Below are positions 1-6,749 of a stretch of 64,000 nt of DNA, piece by piece. Where the stretch lies: the NCBI GenBank assembly GCA_018241265.1, contig JAFEEF010000008.1:1-64000 (forward strand). The letters are read 5' to 3'. The stretch's first letter is position 1. Every line of letters starts with the position of its first letter. The notes under the pieces are model-generated. The model saw only the letters and a program-made list of their open reading frames with translations, was not told the DNA's origin and ran no database searches. A program made the position numbers and the translations under genes. This stretch comes from Pseudomonadota bacterium (GTDB lineage: Bacteria > Pseudomonadota > Gammaproteobacteria > Burkholderiales > Burkholderiaceae_C).

Positions 1-53
1 TCGGCGTTCACCCCGCCACGCGAGTGTTCATGCGGGTTGCGGGCGTTCTGCAG

Positions 54-97
54 GGGCGACTTTGTAGTTCTCCAATAGATTTAATTGGGAGTCGCCC
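54..97. repeat. Long interrupted inverted repeat
   Basis: The outer arms GGGCGACT (54-61) and AGTCGCCC (90-97) are complementary, and the inner arms CCAAT (72-76) and ATTGG (84-88) enclose an AT-rich loop. It lies upstream of the oriT-like site. It could be a structural element of the mobilization region or a regulator site; nothing in the sequence decides between these. Confidence 0.5.
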
Positions 98-184
98 TGT
101 GCAACTTCTACGCTTGTTTTAGATCGGACGCAAGATCTTGGAGGACGAAGACGATGGTTGAGAAGGCGCGGTGTGTCGAAGTCC

Positions 185-225
185 GGTACGGCGCACTTAT
201 GCAAACTCCGCTGACGCGAGTTTGC
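185..225 (-). other. oriT: IncQ/MobQ-like origin of transfer (oriT)
   Basis: On the minus strand an inverted repeat, GCAAACTC - 9 nt - GAGTTTGC (225 to 201), is followed after ATA-type spacing by TAAGTGCGCC (199 to 190). This is the layout of the RSF1010/R1162 oriT: an inverted repeat, then the TAAGTGCGCC core next to which the MobA-type relaxase nicks. A MobQ relaxase gene begins about 270 bp away, which supports the call. The exact nick position is inferred by analogy, probably just 3' of the core near position 188-190. Confidence 0.78.
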
Positions 226-230
226 GTGCG

Positions 231-458
231 GCAAGGGTCGATCCCCTGCACCCCAGAGGGAGACTTTCGCGTCTCCCTGACCCTCACGACAAGAGCGTGC
301 CGCCCATTGACCCTGCGCAAGGCGTTCCGCCTCTGCACACCTGACCAACCGTTCGCCGGTTGGATGCCGCCAAGAAGCCTTGCCTCTTGGAACTCGCGCC
401 GAAGGTTCCGCCCTTCGGCACAGACGGGCGAGGCGTTGCCTCTGCGTACCAGCAGAGG
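231..458. repeat. Array of consecutive non-identical hairpins between oriT and relaxase gene
   Basis: At least seven short inverted repeats follow one another: 231-249 (GCAAGGG arm, one mismatch), 257-278 (AGGGAGAC, loop TTTCGC), 285-299 (weak, one bulge), 314-337 (GGCG-TTC-CGCC with outer TGC/GCA), 345-363 (CCAACCG, loop TTCGC), 370-390 (CCAAGA), 398-419 (GCCGAAGG, loop TTCCGC) and 439-458 (CCTCTGC, loop GTACCA). Stems are mostly 6-8 bp, loops 3-6 nt, spacing about 20-30 nt. Some units share a degenerate text (AAGGCGTTCCGCC, AAGGTTCCGCCC, GAGGCGTTGCC). The region precedes the chosen relaxase start, so it is probably non-coding. Confidence 0.6.
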
Positions 459-491
459 AGCGTCCTCCGCACTTCGAGATGCACGTCTGGC

Positions 492-1826
492 ATGGCAACC
501 GTAGGCTGGTACCACGCGAGCCTGAGGCCCATCGGCCGCAGCGCCGGTCGCAGCGCCGTCGCATGTGCTGCCTACCGGACCGGCACACGCATGGCGGATG
601 AACGCTATGCCGCGGTCCGTGACTTCTCCAGGAAGGCCGATGTCGTCACCGCGTTCACGCTTGCGCCCGATGAGGCACCGGCATGGGCGCATGACGCCGA
701 ATCGCTCTGGAATGCCGCCGAGGCGCGCGAGGCACGCAAGAACGCGCAGGTCGCCTTCGAGTGGGAAGTGGCACTCCCCAACGAGCTGACTGCGGAGCGG
801 CGGGAGGCGATCGCGCGCGACTTCTCGTCCTGGCTCGTCGAGGAGTACGGCGTCGGCGTCACCACCGGCATCCATACCGGCGCGGAGCGCGGCAACGGCC
901 TCAACGACCACATGCACGTCATGATGACGACGCGCGGGCTTGGCGCCGACGGCTGGGAGAAGAACAAGCTACGCGATTTCAGCACGAAGCCCGGTAGCCC
1001 GAACGCAGAGGTGACTCGCGTCCGGGAGCACATCGCCGACCTCATCAACGACGCGTTGGAGGATGCAGGCAGCGCGGATCGCGTCGATCACCGCAGCTTC
1101 GCGGCCCGCGGCATCCAACGTCAACCGACGACGCATCTGGGGCCTGCCGCGGCAGCGATGGAGCGCAAGCACATCCACGGCTCTGACCGTGGCGATATCA
1201 ACCGCGAAATCATCGAAGACCGGCTCGCCTGGCAGCTCGAGCAAACTAGCCCGGAGATCACTCCGGACCTCGACGAGGAGTTCTCGCGCCGCTGGGAGGG
1301 CTGGCAGCCGCTCCGCCGATGCGAAATTCCCGAGGGGGCGTGTGCGCTGGAACGCGGTACGCCCGCGGATACCAGTGACGAGCACTATGGATGGCGGCGG
1401 TTTGTTGACCGCGTGCGCGCCTTCGCCGACCGTGCCGTCCAGTTTTGGCACGACGAGACCAGCGGAGTACCCGAGCCCGAGCGCGGCCTTGCAGCGCGCG
1501 CCTTCGATGCCGGCCGAAAGCTCTGGTCCGGCTTGAAGCACGACCGCGTGCGCGAGGCCTTCGATGGTTTGAACGACACCGCGGACCTGATCGAAGGTAT
1601 ATCGCAGCCCACCGGGAGCGACCCGGTCGAAGCGTTCGCGGGACGGCTTCGAGAGCGGGCTGCAGAGCTATGGCGAGACCAACATGGCACGGTCGGCGAT
1701 TCCATCGAAGACGCCGTGCGGTCTTGGCAGTCGCGAGTTTCAACGCCGGCCGCGGATAACCACCAACCGGTAGCCGACGGATCTTCCCCCAGCCCCCGAG
1801 AGCCCGATGGACCGGACATCGGCTAA
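492..1826 (+). CDS. mobA: MobQ-family relaxase (MobA/MobL)
   Basis: This is the predicted DNA-nicking transesterase that starts conjugative mobilization at oriT. The ATG at 492 is preferred because the protein then opens with the family's N-terminal pattern (GRSAGRSAVACAAYRTG), in which the Tyr of AAYRTG matches the catalytic Tyr near residue 25 of MobA relaxases. A metal-binding histidine motif follows (NDHMHVMM), and the domain ends with a conserved-looking HIHGSDRGDINREI segment. The open frame continues upstream of 492, but that stretch is the hairpin array and has no family similarity. At 444 aa it is a short relaxase: the C-terminal half is not recognisable as a helicase or primase. The oriT-like site lies about 270 bp upstream. 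No coupling protein or mating-pore genes are seen nearby. Confidence 0.88.
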   Translation: MATVGWYHASLRPIGRSAGRSAVACAAYRTGTRMADERYAAVRDFSRKADVVTAFTLAPDEAPAWAHDAESLWNAAEAREARKNAQVAFEWEVALPNELTAERREAIARDFSSWLVEEYGVGVTTGIHTGAERGNGLNDHMHVMMTTRGLGADGWEKNKLRDFSTKPGSPNAEVTRVREHIADLINDALEDAGSADRVDHRSFAARGIQRQPTTHLGPAAAAMERKHIHGSDRGDINREIIEDRLAWQLEQTSPEITPDLDEEFSRRWEGWQPLRRCEIPEGACALERGTPADTSDEHYGWRRFVDRVRAFADRAVQFWHDETSGVPEPERGLAARAFDAGRKLWSGLKHDRVREAFDGLNDTADLIEGISQPTGSDPVEAFAGRLRERAAELWRDQHGTVGDSIEDAVRSWQSRVSTPAADNHQPVADGSSPSPREPDGPDIG

Positions 1827-1840
1827 CACCAGGAAAGCAT

Positions 1841-2266
1841 ATGGACCCCGACCTACTTGACGGCGATGAACTGGAGCACGCTCCCGGCGAAAAGGATACC
1901 CACGCATATGTCGCGACCGAAGGCCGCCGCGGTGGAGGGCGCGGGGAATTCCTGTGGTTCGTCACCGCCGACGGTAAGCGTGACCAGATACTGCCGATCG
2001 CGGATATTCGCCGCATGGAGCCACCGGACAATACCGAAAGGGAAGTCGCGGTGATTCACTTCAGCGGAATATCAGTGGCACTGACCGGTGCGAACCTGCG
2101 TCGCGTTCTGCATCGGATTGTTCTGCATCGCTGCAGCGTTCTCTATGAAGCCCGGGCGGGCCAACGCAAGCCGCCTGCCGGAGAGCCCGTCATCGAACGC
2201 ATCGAATTCGCGGACCTGACGAAGGCTACGGCGAAGCCCTCGACCGGGGCCGACCAAAAACACTGA
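1841..2266 (+). CDS. Hypothetical protein downstream of relaxase
   Basis: I do not recognise this 141-aa protein. It starts 14 bp after the relaxase stop, behind an AGGAAAG ribosome-binding site, so it is probably co-transcribed with the relaxase. It is acidic at the N-terminus (MDPDLLDGDELE), has a middle segment rich in beta-prone residues (FLWFVTADGKRDQILPI) and a basic C-terminus. No signal peptide or membrane segment is visible. Its position suggests a mobilization accessory role, but that is only context. Confidence 0.6.
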   Translation: MDPDLLDGDELEHAPGEKDTHAYVATEGRRGGGRGEFLWFVTADGKRDQILPIADIRRMEPPDNTEREVAVIHFSGISVALTGANLRRVLHRIVLHRCSVLYEARAGQRKPPAGEPVIERIEFADLTKATAKPSTGADQKH

Positions 2267-2621
2267 CGAGCCGCGCTTGGCCCTCGCCCGGATTGGAACC
2301 CGGGCCATTCGCACGGCATCGTCGCGAATCACAGCCTGCAGGCGCGAACCGGGACCACGTTATCGCGGGCTGGCGCAGCGAAGCAGACTGACCGGGTCGT
2401 CATCCCGATCAAGTACCAACTGCTGACCGAGACTTTGATTGAGAAGCCTCGATTTGCTAGAGTGGGCCCCCCGTCCCATGCGCCTCTTCGGAACCATGAC
2501 GGGCGCTCAGTCCGCTCTGGCCGCTAGTGGCGCTGGACTGATCAGTCGCCGTAAGCACATCACGTATTCCCTAGGTAAATTCTCTCAGGACAGTAGCTCT
2601 AAGCCAACTGAGGACCTCAAT
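2267..2621. other. Intergenic stretch without recognised gene
   Basis: This is about 355 bp between the MobQ operon and an AT-richer membrane gene. An open frame runs through from 2439, but the ribosome-binding site before 2622 marks the better start. An accepted-looking tRNA arm near 2300 (GGATTGGAACCCGGG) does not fold into a tRNA. I see nothing else convincing. Confidence 0.4.
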
Positions 2622-3590
2622 ATGAACTTCATTCATACGCTCCTCGCATGGGCAGCGAGAGTCCTGGGTGCGGCAATAGTTTTAGTCGCCTGCGTCTTCG
2701 TGCTACTCAAATTGGTTCAAATCGTCATTCCAGAATCGGTACTCAATTCCCTTGCTATCAAACTATCTGGTCCGATATTCTTTAATGCCGTCTTCCCAAA
2801 AAACTATGTCGAATACCGAACAAATCACCAGGCAATAACGGATATGGTATATTCTTGCATGGAGGAAAAGGTCGCAAGACAGCTTCAGCCAAGTGTTCTA
2901 GGCTTGCTCTTCCCATTTGACTATTCCATCGGTGTTCCTACCGCAAGCACCGCTCCTTCAGCAGCTGTCGCCAGCATTCCCTCCTCTAGCCGACCCACTC
3001 CATCAATTCGGAGTGCTGCTATCCCTTCGGACCTCGGATACTGGCTGCCGACTTTTGAGGCTCGTACACTGCAACTCAGCAGAAATTCCAGCTACGCCGC
3101 AATGGCAGCCGACGTTGATGCAACCAATGCCTACTATTTGACGCAATTAGGATCTCTCGCCTCAATCCTACTAGGATTTCTGACGACGGTCGTTGTAGGG
3201 CTCAACAGCATCGGTCAGAACTCAAACACTGCTCCAGTTCCGAACCAAAACCCGAATCAAATCACAAATCCGCTACGGATCTACGCCTTCATACTTCCCG
3301 CACTCGGGACAGCCGTAACTGCTATCATAGCATTCTACGATCCGAATGCTTCACTTGCACGAAACCTTCAGGCAAGCACGTCTTTGCGGCAGCTCCAAGA
3401 CGATGTTCGCACATCTCGACTGAAGGCTGGCTGCTTTACAAGCCCATCCGGAAAGTTCGATCAAAAACTCCTTGATGACTACAGCTCAAAGCTAGCAACC
3501 TGGGAATCTAAGTACCAGGAAATTGCCTTAACTGCGAGAACGTTCAATGTGCCGGGCACGAAGTCTAGTGGCCAGGATCCGAAGCAATAG
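2622..3590 (+). CDS. Three-pass membrane protein of unknown function
   Basis: This 322-aa protein is unrecognised. The ATG at 2622 has GAGGA eight bases upstream, which is why it is chosen over the longer frame. It has an N-terminal transmembrane segment (about residues 8-35), a long Ser/Thr/Pro-rich polar middle, then two more hydrophobic helices (around LGSLASILLGFLTTVVV and IYAFILPALGTAVTAIIAF) separated by a polar loop, and a soluble tail. The gene is clearly AT-richer than the relaxase region, which suggests a separate origin within the element. No enzymatic motif is seen. The topology would suit a small membrane effector or sensor, but there is no evidence for a particular role. Confidence 0.7.
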   Translation: MNFIHTLLAWAARVLGAAIVLVACVFVLLKLVQIVIPESVLNSLAIKLSGPIFFNAVFPKNYVEYRTNHQAITDMVYSCMEEKVARQLQPSVLGLLFPFDYSIGVPTASTAPSAAVASIPSSSRPTPSIRSAAIPSDLGYWLPTFEARTLQLSRNSSYAAMAADVDATNAYYLTQLGSLASILLGFLTTVVVGLNSIGQNSNTAPVPNQNPNQITNPLRIYAFILPALGTAVTAIIAFYDPNASLARNLQASTSLRQLQDDVRTSRLKAGCFTSPSGKFDQKLLDDYSSKLATWESKYQEIALTARTFNVPGTKSSGQDPKQ

Positions 3591-3702
3591 GCAGGGCCCA
3601 AACATTAACGGTCTTGCGTACCACTAGGCTTGCCCCCGAAACTTGGGAAACGCGAGCGCTGTCGCTTGCAGCACTCCGCGCCCCTCCTCAGAATGGAATT
3701 GT

Positions 3703-3724
3703 ATTGATAACCTATTTTATCAAT
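3703..3724. promoter_or_regulatory. Perfect AT-rich inverted repeat upstream of vapBC-like pair
   Basis: ATTGATAA - CCTATT - TTATCAAT is a perfect 8-bp inverted repeat with a 6-nt loop, about 150 bp before the antitoxin start. It could be an operator for the AbrB-type antitoxin or the end signal of the preceding transcript; there is no T-run to support a terminator. Confidence 0.4.
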
Positions 3725-3874
3725 AGAGATCTCGGAGCCGGCAATGACGGCGCGCTCTTCTCGCCATCCCGACGGTTGCTTAATAGGGCAGTCATCTTTC
3801 CTCTTGCCGTAAGCTCACAAATATGTCATGTTATTTAGGTTAGCCCAAATGGCAGCCATATGGGGATTCGTCCG

Positions 3875-4135
3875 ATGCAAGAAGATAGTCATGTCTACCA
3901 TCTAAAGATCGATCCGTCAGGACGGGTAGTCTTGCCTGCTGACCTGCGGCACCGTCACCATATCGCGCACGGTGACACGGTAGTCGTCGCCGACGACGTT
4001 GAAGGAATTCGCATCATCACTCAGGAACGGGCACTCGCGGAAGTCCAGGCATATTGCGCCGCTCTTGCGCCGGTAAACGTCCTGCTCTCCCAGGAACTGC
4101 TCGCCGACCGCCGCAGCGAGCTGGAACGTGACTAG
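3875..4135 (+). CDS. AbrB/SpoVT-type antitoxin (VapB-like)
   Basis: This 86-aa protein is the predicted DNA-binding antitoxin for the PIN toxin that overlaps its end. The N-terminal swapped-hairpin AbrB signature is visible (LKIDPSGRVVLPADLR...GDTVVVADDVEGIRI), followed by a helical toxin-binding tail. The ATG at 3875 has GGGGA about eight bases upstream; an earlier in-frame ATG at 3860 lacks one. The stop overlaps the toxin GTG start by 8 bp, which indicates translational coupling. Antitoxins of this class usually repress their own promoter; the inverted repeat at 3703-3724 is a possible site. Confidence 0.85.
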   Translation: MQEDSHVYHLKIDPSGRVVLPADLRHRHHIAHGDTVVVADDVEGIRIITQERALAEVQAYCAALAPVNVLLSQELLADRRSELERD

Positions 4136-4520
4136 CGCGGTGCTCGATGCTTCGGCGCTGCTGGCGCTCATTCGAAACGAGCCCGGAGCCGACGTCGTGG
4201 CGGCCGTCCTGTCCAGCGCCGTCATGTCTGCCGTCAACTATTCCGAAGTCTTGAAGAAAGTGGTCGAGCGAGGCGGAGACGCAAATCGCATCGCGGCATT
4301 CACCCGCAAAGCAGGTATCACCATCATCCCGTTTGACGAAGACCAAGCGAAGGCGAGTGCCGACCTGTACCCGATGACCAAGGCGCATGGGATGTCCTTC
4401 GCCGATCGCGCTTGCCTGGCACTGGGCCTCACCCGCGGCGCTCGTATCCTCACCGCCGAGCGCAAGATGGCCGAGATCGGCCTCGCCACCGCCGTGAAGG
4501 TGATCCGCCATGATCCCTGA
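4128..4520 (+). CDS. vapC: PIN-domain toxin ribonuclease (VapC-like)
   Basis: This 130-aa PIN domain is a predicted Mg2+-dependent RNase toxin. The acidic active-site pattern is present: Asp in VLDASALL (residue 7), Glu in NYSEVLKK (about 40) and Asp in SFADRACLAL (about 92). Length is typical for VapC. It starts with GTG inside the antitoxin's last codons. A decayed tyrosine recombinase follows about 90 bp downstream, an arrangement paralleled by the second toxin-antitoxin/recombinase group at 5,882-7,705. Confidence 0.88.
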   Translation: MTSAVLDASALLALIRNEPGADVVAAVLSSAVMSAVNYSEVLKKVVERGGDANRIAAFTRKAGITIIPFDEDQAKASADLYPMTKAHGMSFADRACLALGLTRGARILTAERKMAEIGLATAVKVIRHDP

Positions 4521-4612
4521 GCACATAGACCATGGGCTTGGGCAGGGATTTCCACTCACGGCGTGCAGGCGCGCCCATCTCGCAGGCCCCCTCCTCACCG
4601 ATTCGCAGTCTC

Positions 4613-4992
4613 ACGGCTCACGGACGTACTGCCGCAGAGCGAGTGGCTAGCCAGTTTCGGCAGCCGGCGTGCATACCGACGCGTTGCACGGGACTTGATG
4701 CGCTTCACTTGGGGCTCCCCGTCCCGACGAATCCGCACGCGTTTCCCTCCAAGCGTCCGGTCACGGTGCCGAGCCCGAAGGCCGCCTGTTCCGCGGCGAG
4801 TCGGTCCTTGACTCGTCGTCGGAATCATTCCTCCGTTGCCGCCCACTGTGGCAAACAACGCGCTTGACCACGCTGCCGAAATCGCCAAAGTCCAGGAGTG
4901 GCTCGGACATGCCAATATCGCCGCCATCCGCATCTTCGCCTACCGTCAGACACGGCCCGAAGACAGGCCGACATTCAACGCGACGTACAGGT
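4613..4992 (+). pseudogene. Decayed tyrosine recombinase (related to the gene at 6,746)
   Basis: Three segments in different frames match the intact recombinase at 6,746-7,705 in the right order. They are an N-terminal core-binding piece (SEWLASFGSRRAYRR...LMRFTWG, near 4,636-4,710), a middle piece (GHGAEPEGRLFRG, near 4,759-4,797, against GHGADADGGLFRA) and the C-terminal active-site end (ALDHAAEIAKVQEWLGHANIA, from about 4,857). The Arg-containing catalytic core is missing, and the nucleophile position in IRIFAYRQT differs from RIYDHRRT in the intact copy. It is non-functional, a relic of a second cassette. Confidence 0.8.
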
Positions 4993-5053
4993 CGCCAGCC
5001 AGACCCACCTTGGCGGAAGGTCACTCGCCGCCTCCGATCTGAAGGGACAAGCA

Positions 5054-5752
5054 ATGGATGAAAAGCGATCCAGCAACGACGACGACACGGTCCTCGTTCT
5101 CAGTTCTATATTGTTCTGCCTGCCCGTCGCGTACAGCTTATACGCGCACCGCCTGAGCGAGTTTTCACACATAACCGAAGTCATCCGAGCACTTTCAATA
5201 GGCTTCGATGAATTTGTTGGCGTACTCTTGATTGTACTTTTGATTATCAATTATCTGAACCCGAAGGTCGATCTGGATGAGTTGAAGATCATTTTCCGAC
5301 AGCACTCTTGGCAACTCAATGCAGCGGTATGCGGAATATTGATATTTGCAGTCGCCATACCGTTGTCATGTTCTATAATCGCCCTATTCGGGTATTCTTG
5401 CCGTTTTCTTTACTCAGACATTCATGGGTGGATTTTTTCGGACAGCCATCCTGCGCCACCGATTGGCTTTCTCGCTGAAGCGACAGCGCTGACGCTCGGG
5501 CTTTGCCTATTTGTTCTACGCCTACGAGTGCGTTGCATCTACGGGCTCGTTGAGGTAGGCGTTGGAGTGATCATCGCGAATGATCATGGGCACTTGCTGA
5601 GATGGGACACGGCGCTGACGGAGCGAGGTCTATATATCACATTCCTGACTGCTGCCGTCTATTTGATAGTTAGAGGGCTTGATAATATTCATCAAGGCTA
5701 TTCGAAAGAACCCGTGGATAGAGTTCTTTTGTGGATGCAACGCCTTATCTAA
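5054..5752 (+). CDS. Polytopic membrane protein of unknown function
   Basis: This 232-aa protein is not recognised. The ATG at 5054 has GAAGGGA upstream. About six hydrophobic segments are visible, beginning VLVLSSILFCLPVAYSLY and FVGVLLIVLLIINYL and ending ITFLTAAVYLIVRGL, with a short soluble C-terminus. The gene is AT-richer than its neighbours and sits between the two toxin-antitoxin/recombinase groups, so it looks like transferred cargo. It could be a membrane component of a defence or signalling system, but no partner is identifiable. Confidence 0.7.
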   Translation: MDEKRSSNDDDTVLVLSSILFCLPVAYSLYAHRLSEFSHITEVIRALSIGFDEFVGVLLIVLLIINYLNPKVDLDELKIIFRQHSWQLNAAVCGILIFAVAIPLSCSIIALFGYSCRFLYSDIHGWIFSDSHPAPPIGFLAEATALTLGLCLFVLRLRVRCIYGLVEVGVGVIIANDHGHLLRWDTALTERGLYITFLTAAVYLIVRGLDNIHQGYSKEPVDRVLLWMQRLI

Positions 5753-5845
5753 CCAATCGCCAGAATGCTGCAACCCCGCCTCGGTCATCCTTCACGACTT
5801 TGGCTTGAATGCCAACAATGTCGTTGCGTCAAGCATCCGGACGTG

Positions 5846-5872
5846 ATATGTCTAGATTAAATCTAGCCATAT
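5846..5872. promoter_or_regulatory. Palindromic operator/promoter of the Phd-PIN operon
   Basis: ATATGTCTAGATT and its near-perfect inverse AATCTAGCCATAT form a 27-bp inverted repeat with only one mismatched pair plus the centre. It ends 9 bp before the antitoxin ATG. Phd/YefM antitoxins bind such palindromes for autoregulation, so this is the likely operator and overlaps the likely promoter. Confidence 0.7.
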
Positions 5873-5881
5873 GAGCGTTGC

Positions 5882-6124
5882 ATGCAGGAGATCGGCGTCT
5901 TCGAAGCCAAGAACAAGTTGAGTGCCTTACTCGACGAGGTGGCGCACGGCGGGGAGATTGTCATCACGCGCCACGGAAAGCCAGTCGCCAAGCTGGTTCC
6001 TGCGACGCCGAGTTTCGATCGCGCGAAGGCCCGTCAGGCGGCGCGAGGGCTGATTGAAGCGAGCCGAGGAATAACGCTCGCTGGCGTGAAGATCAAGGAC
6101 CTCATCAATGAGGGCCGTCCGTGA
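5882..6124 (+). CDS. Phd/YefM-family antitoxin
   Basis: This 80-aa antitoxin is predicted to bind operator DNA through its N-terminus and to neutralise the PIN toxin with its C-terminal tail. The Phd/YefM core is clear (FEAKNKLSALLDEVAHGGEIVITRHGKPVAKLVP), followed by a helical region. It lies directly behind a strong palindrome and overlaps the toxin start by 4 bp. It is the first gene of a chain of four overlapping genes ending in a recombinase. Confidence 0.92.
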   Translation: MQEIGVFEAKNKLSALLDEVAHGGEIVITRHGKPVAKLVPATPSFDRAKARQAARGLIEASRGITLAGVKIKDLINEGRP

Positions 6125-6540
6125 GTTTGGTGCTCGACAGTTCGGTCGCCTTGACCTGGTGCTTCGAGGACGAACGGACCAACGCCACCATCGAGGTTCT
6201 CGGCGCCGTCGAGCAGAACGCCGGCATCGCGCCCTCCCTCTGGCCGCTTGAAGTTCAGAATGCGCTCGTGATGGCCGAGCGCCGCAAACGCCTCAGCGAA
6301 TCTCAGCGGCATCAACTGTCGAACTTTCTCTCCGCGCTTCCCGTTGCTCTGGACAACGAGACCGCCGAGCAGGCGTGGACCGTCACAACGCACCTCGCCG
6401 AGCGTTTCCGGCTCACGCTGTATGACGCCGCGTATCTTGAGCTGGCGCACCGCACGGGCCTTCCCCTTGCAACGCTGGATCTAGAGCTGCGCAATGCTGG
6501 CAGTGCGCTCGGCGTCCCGTTGCTGGGAGTCACGGCATGA
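6121..6540 (+). CDS. PIN-domain toxin ribonuclease (VapC-like)
   Basis: This 139-aa PIN-domain protein is the predicted toxin partner of the Phd-type antitoxin. Active-site acids are in LVLDSSVALTW (Asp 5), LWPLEVQNAL (Glu, about 43) and LTLYDAAYLELA (Asp, about 101). It begins with GTG overlapping the antitoxin stop (GTGA) and ends overlapping the next ATG (ATGA), so the whole chain is probably translated in a coupled way. Phd antitoxins paired with PIN toxins are a known combination. Confidence 0.9.
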   Translation: MSLVLDSSVALTWCFEDERTNATIEVLGAVEQNAGIAPSLWPLEVQNALVMAERRKRLSESQRHQLSNFLSALPVALDNETAEQAWTVTTHLAERFRLTLYDAAYLELAHRTGLPLATLDLELRNAGSALGVPLLGVTA

Positions 6541-6749
6541 GCGCCGCCGGCAAGCGCTCATGCGTCCCCGTAGTTGGTCTTCTTCGCGTGGACTTAATCG
6601 GGGGCCTCACGATCCCGCTCGATCTTCTGGCCCTCCATGGCATTTCCGCCGGCGATATCGTTGTTCTCGCCGGCCACGACGGAAGCGTTGCTCTTCGGCG
6701 TCTCAATCCAGGGCTCAGCGCTCAACGCTTCGCCGAGCCAGTGCAATGA
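6537..6749 (+). CDS. Small AbrB-like protein coupled between toxin and recombinase
   Basis: This 70-aa protein overlaps the toxin upstream and the recombinase downstream by 4 bp each, which supports it as a real gene despite its size. The segment GGLTIPLDLLALHGISAGDIVVLAGHDG resembles one AbrB/SpoVT hairpin domain. It may be a second DNA-binding regulator that ties expression of the toxin-antitoxin pair to that of the recombinase. The family assignment is weak and the role is inferred from position. Confidence 0.65.
   Translation: MSAAGKRSCVPVVGLLRVDLIGGLTIPLDLLALHGISAGDIVVLAGHDGSVALRRLNPGLSAQRFAEPVQ

Noticed and set aside
231-458. Hairpin run as a CRISPR array
   Set aside because: The units are not identical, there are no equal-length spacers and no cas genes.
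2285-2330. tRNA-like arm (GGATTGGAACCCGGG)
   Set aside because: No acceptor, D or anticodon arms can be folded around it.
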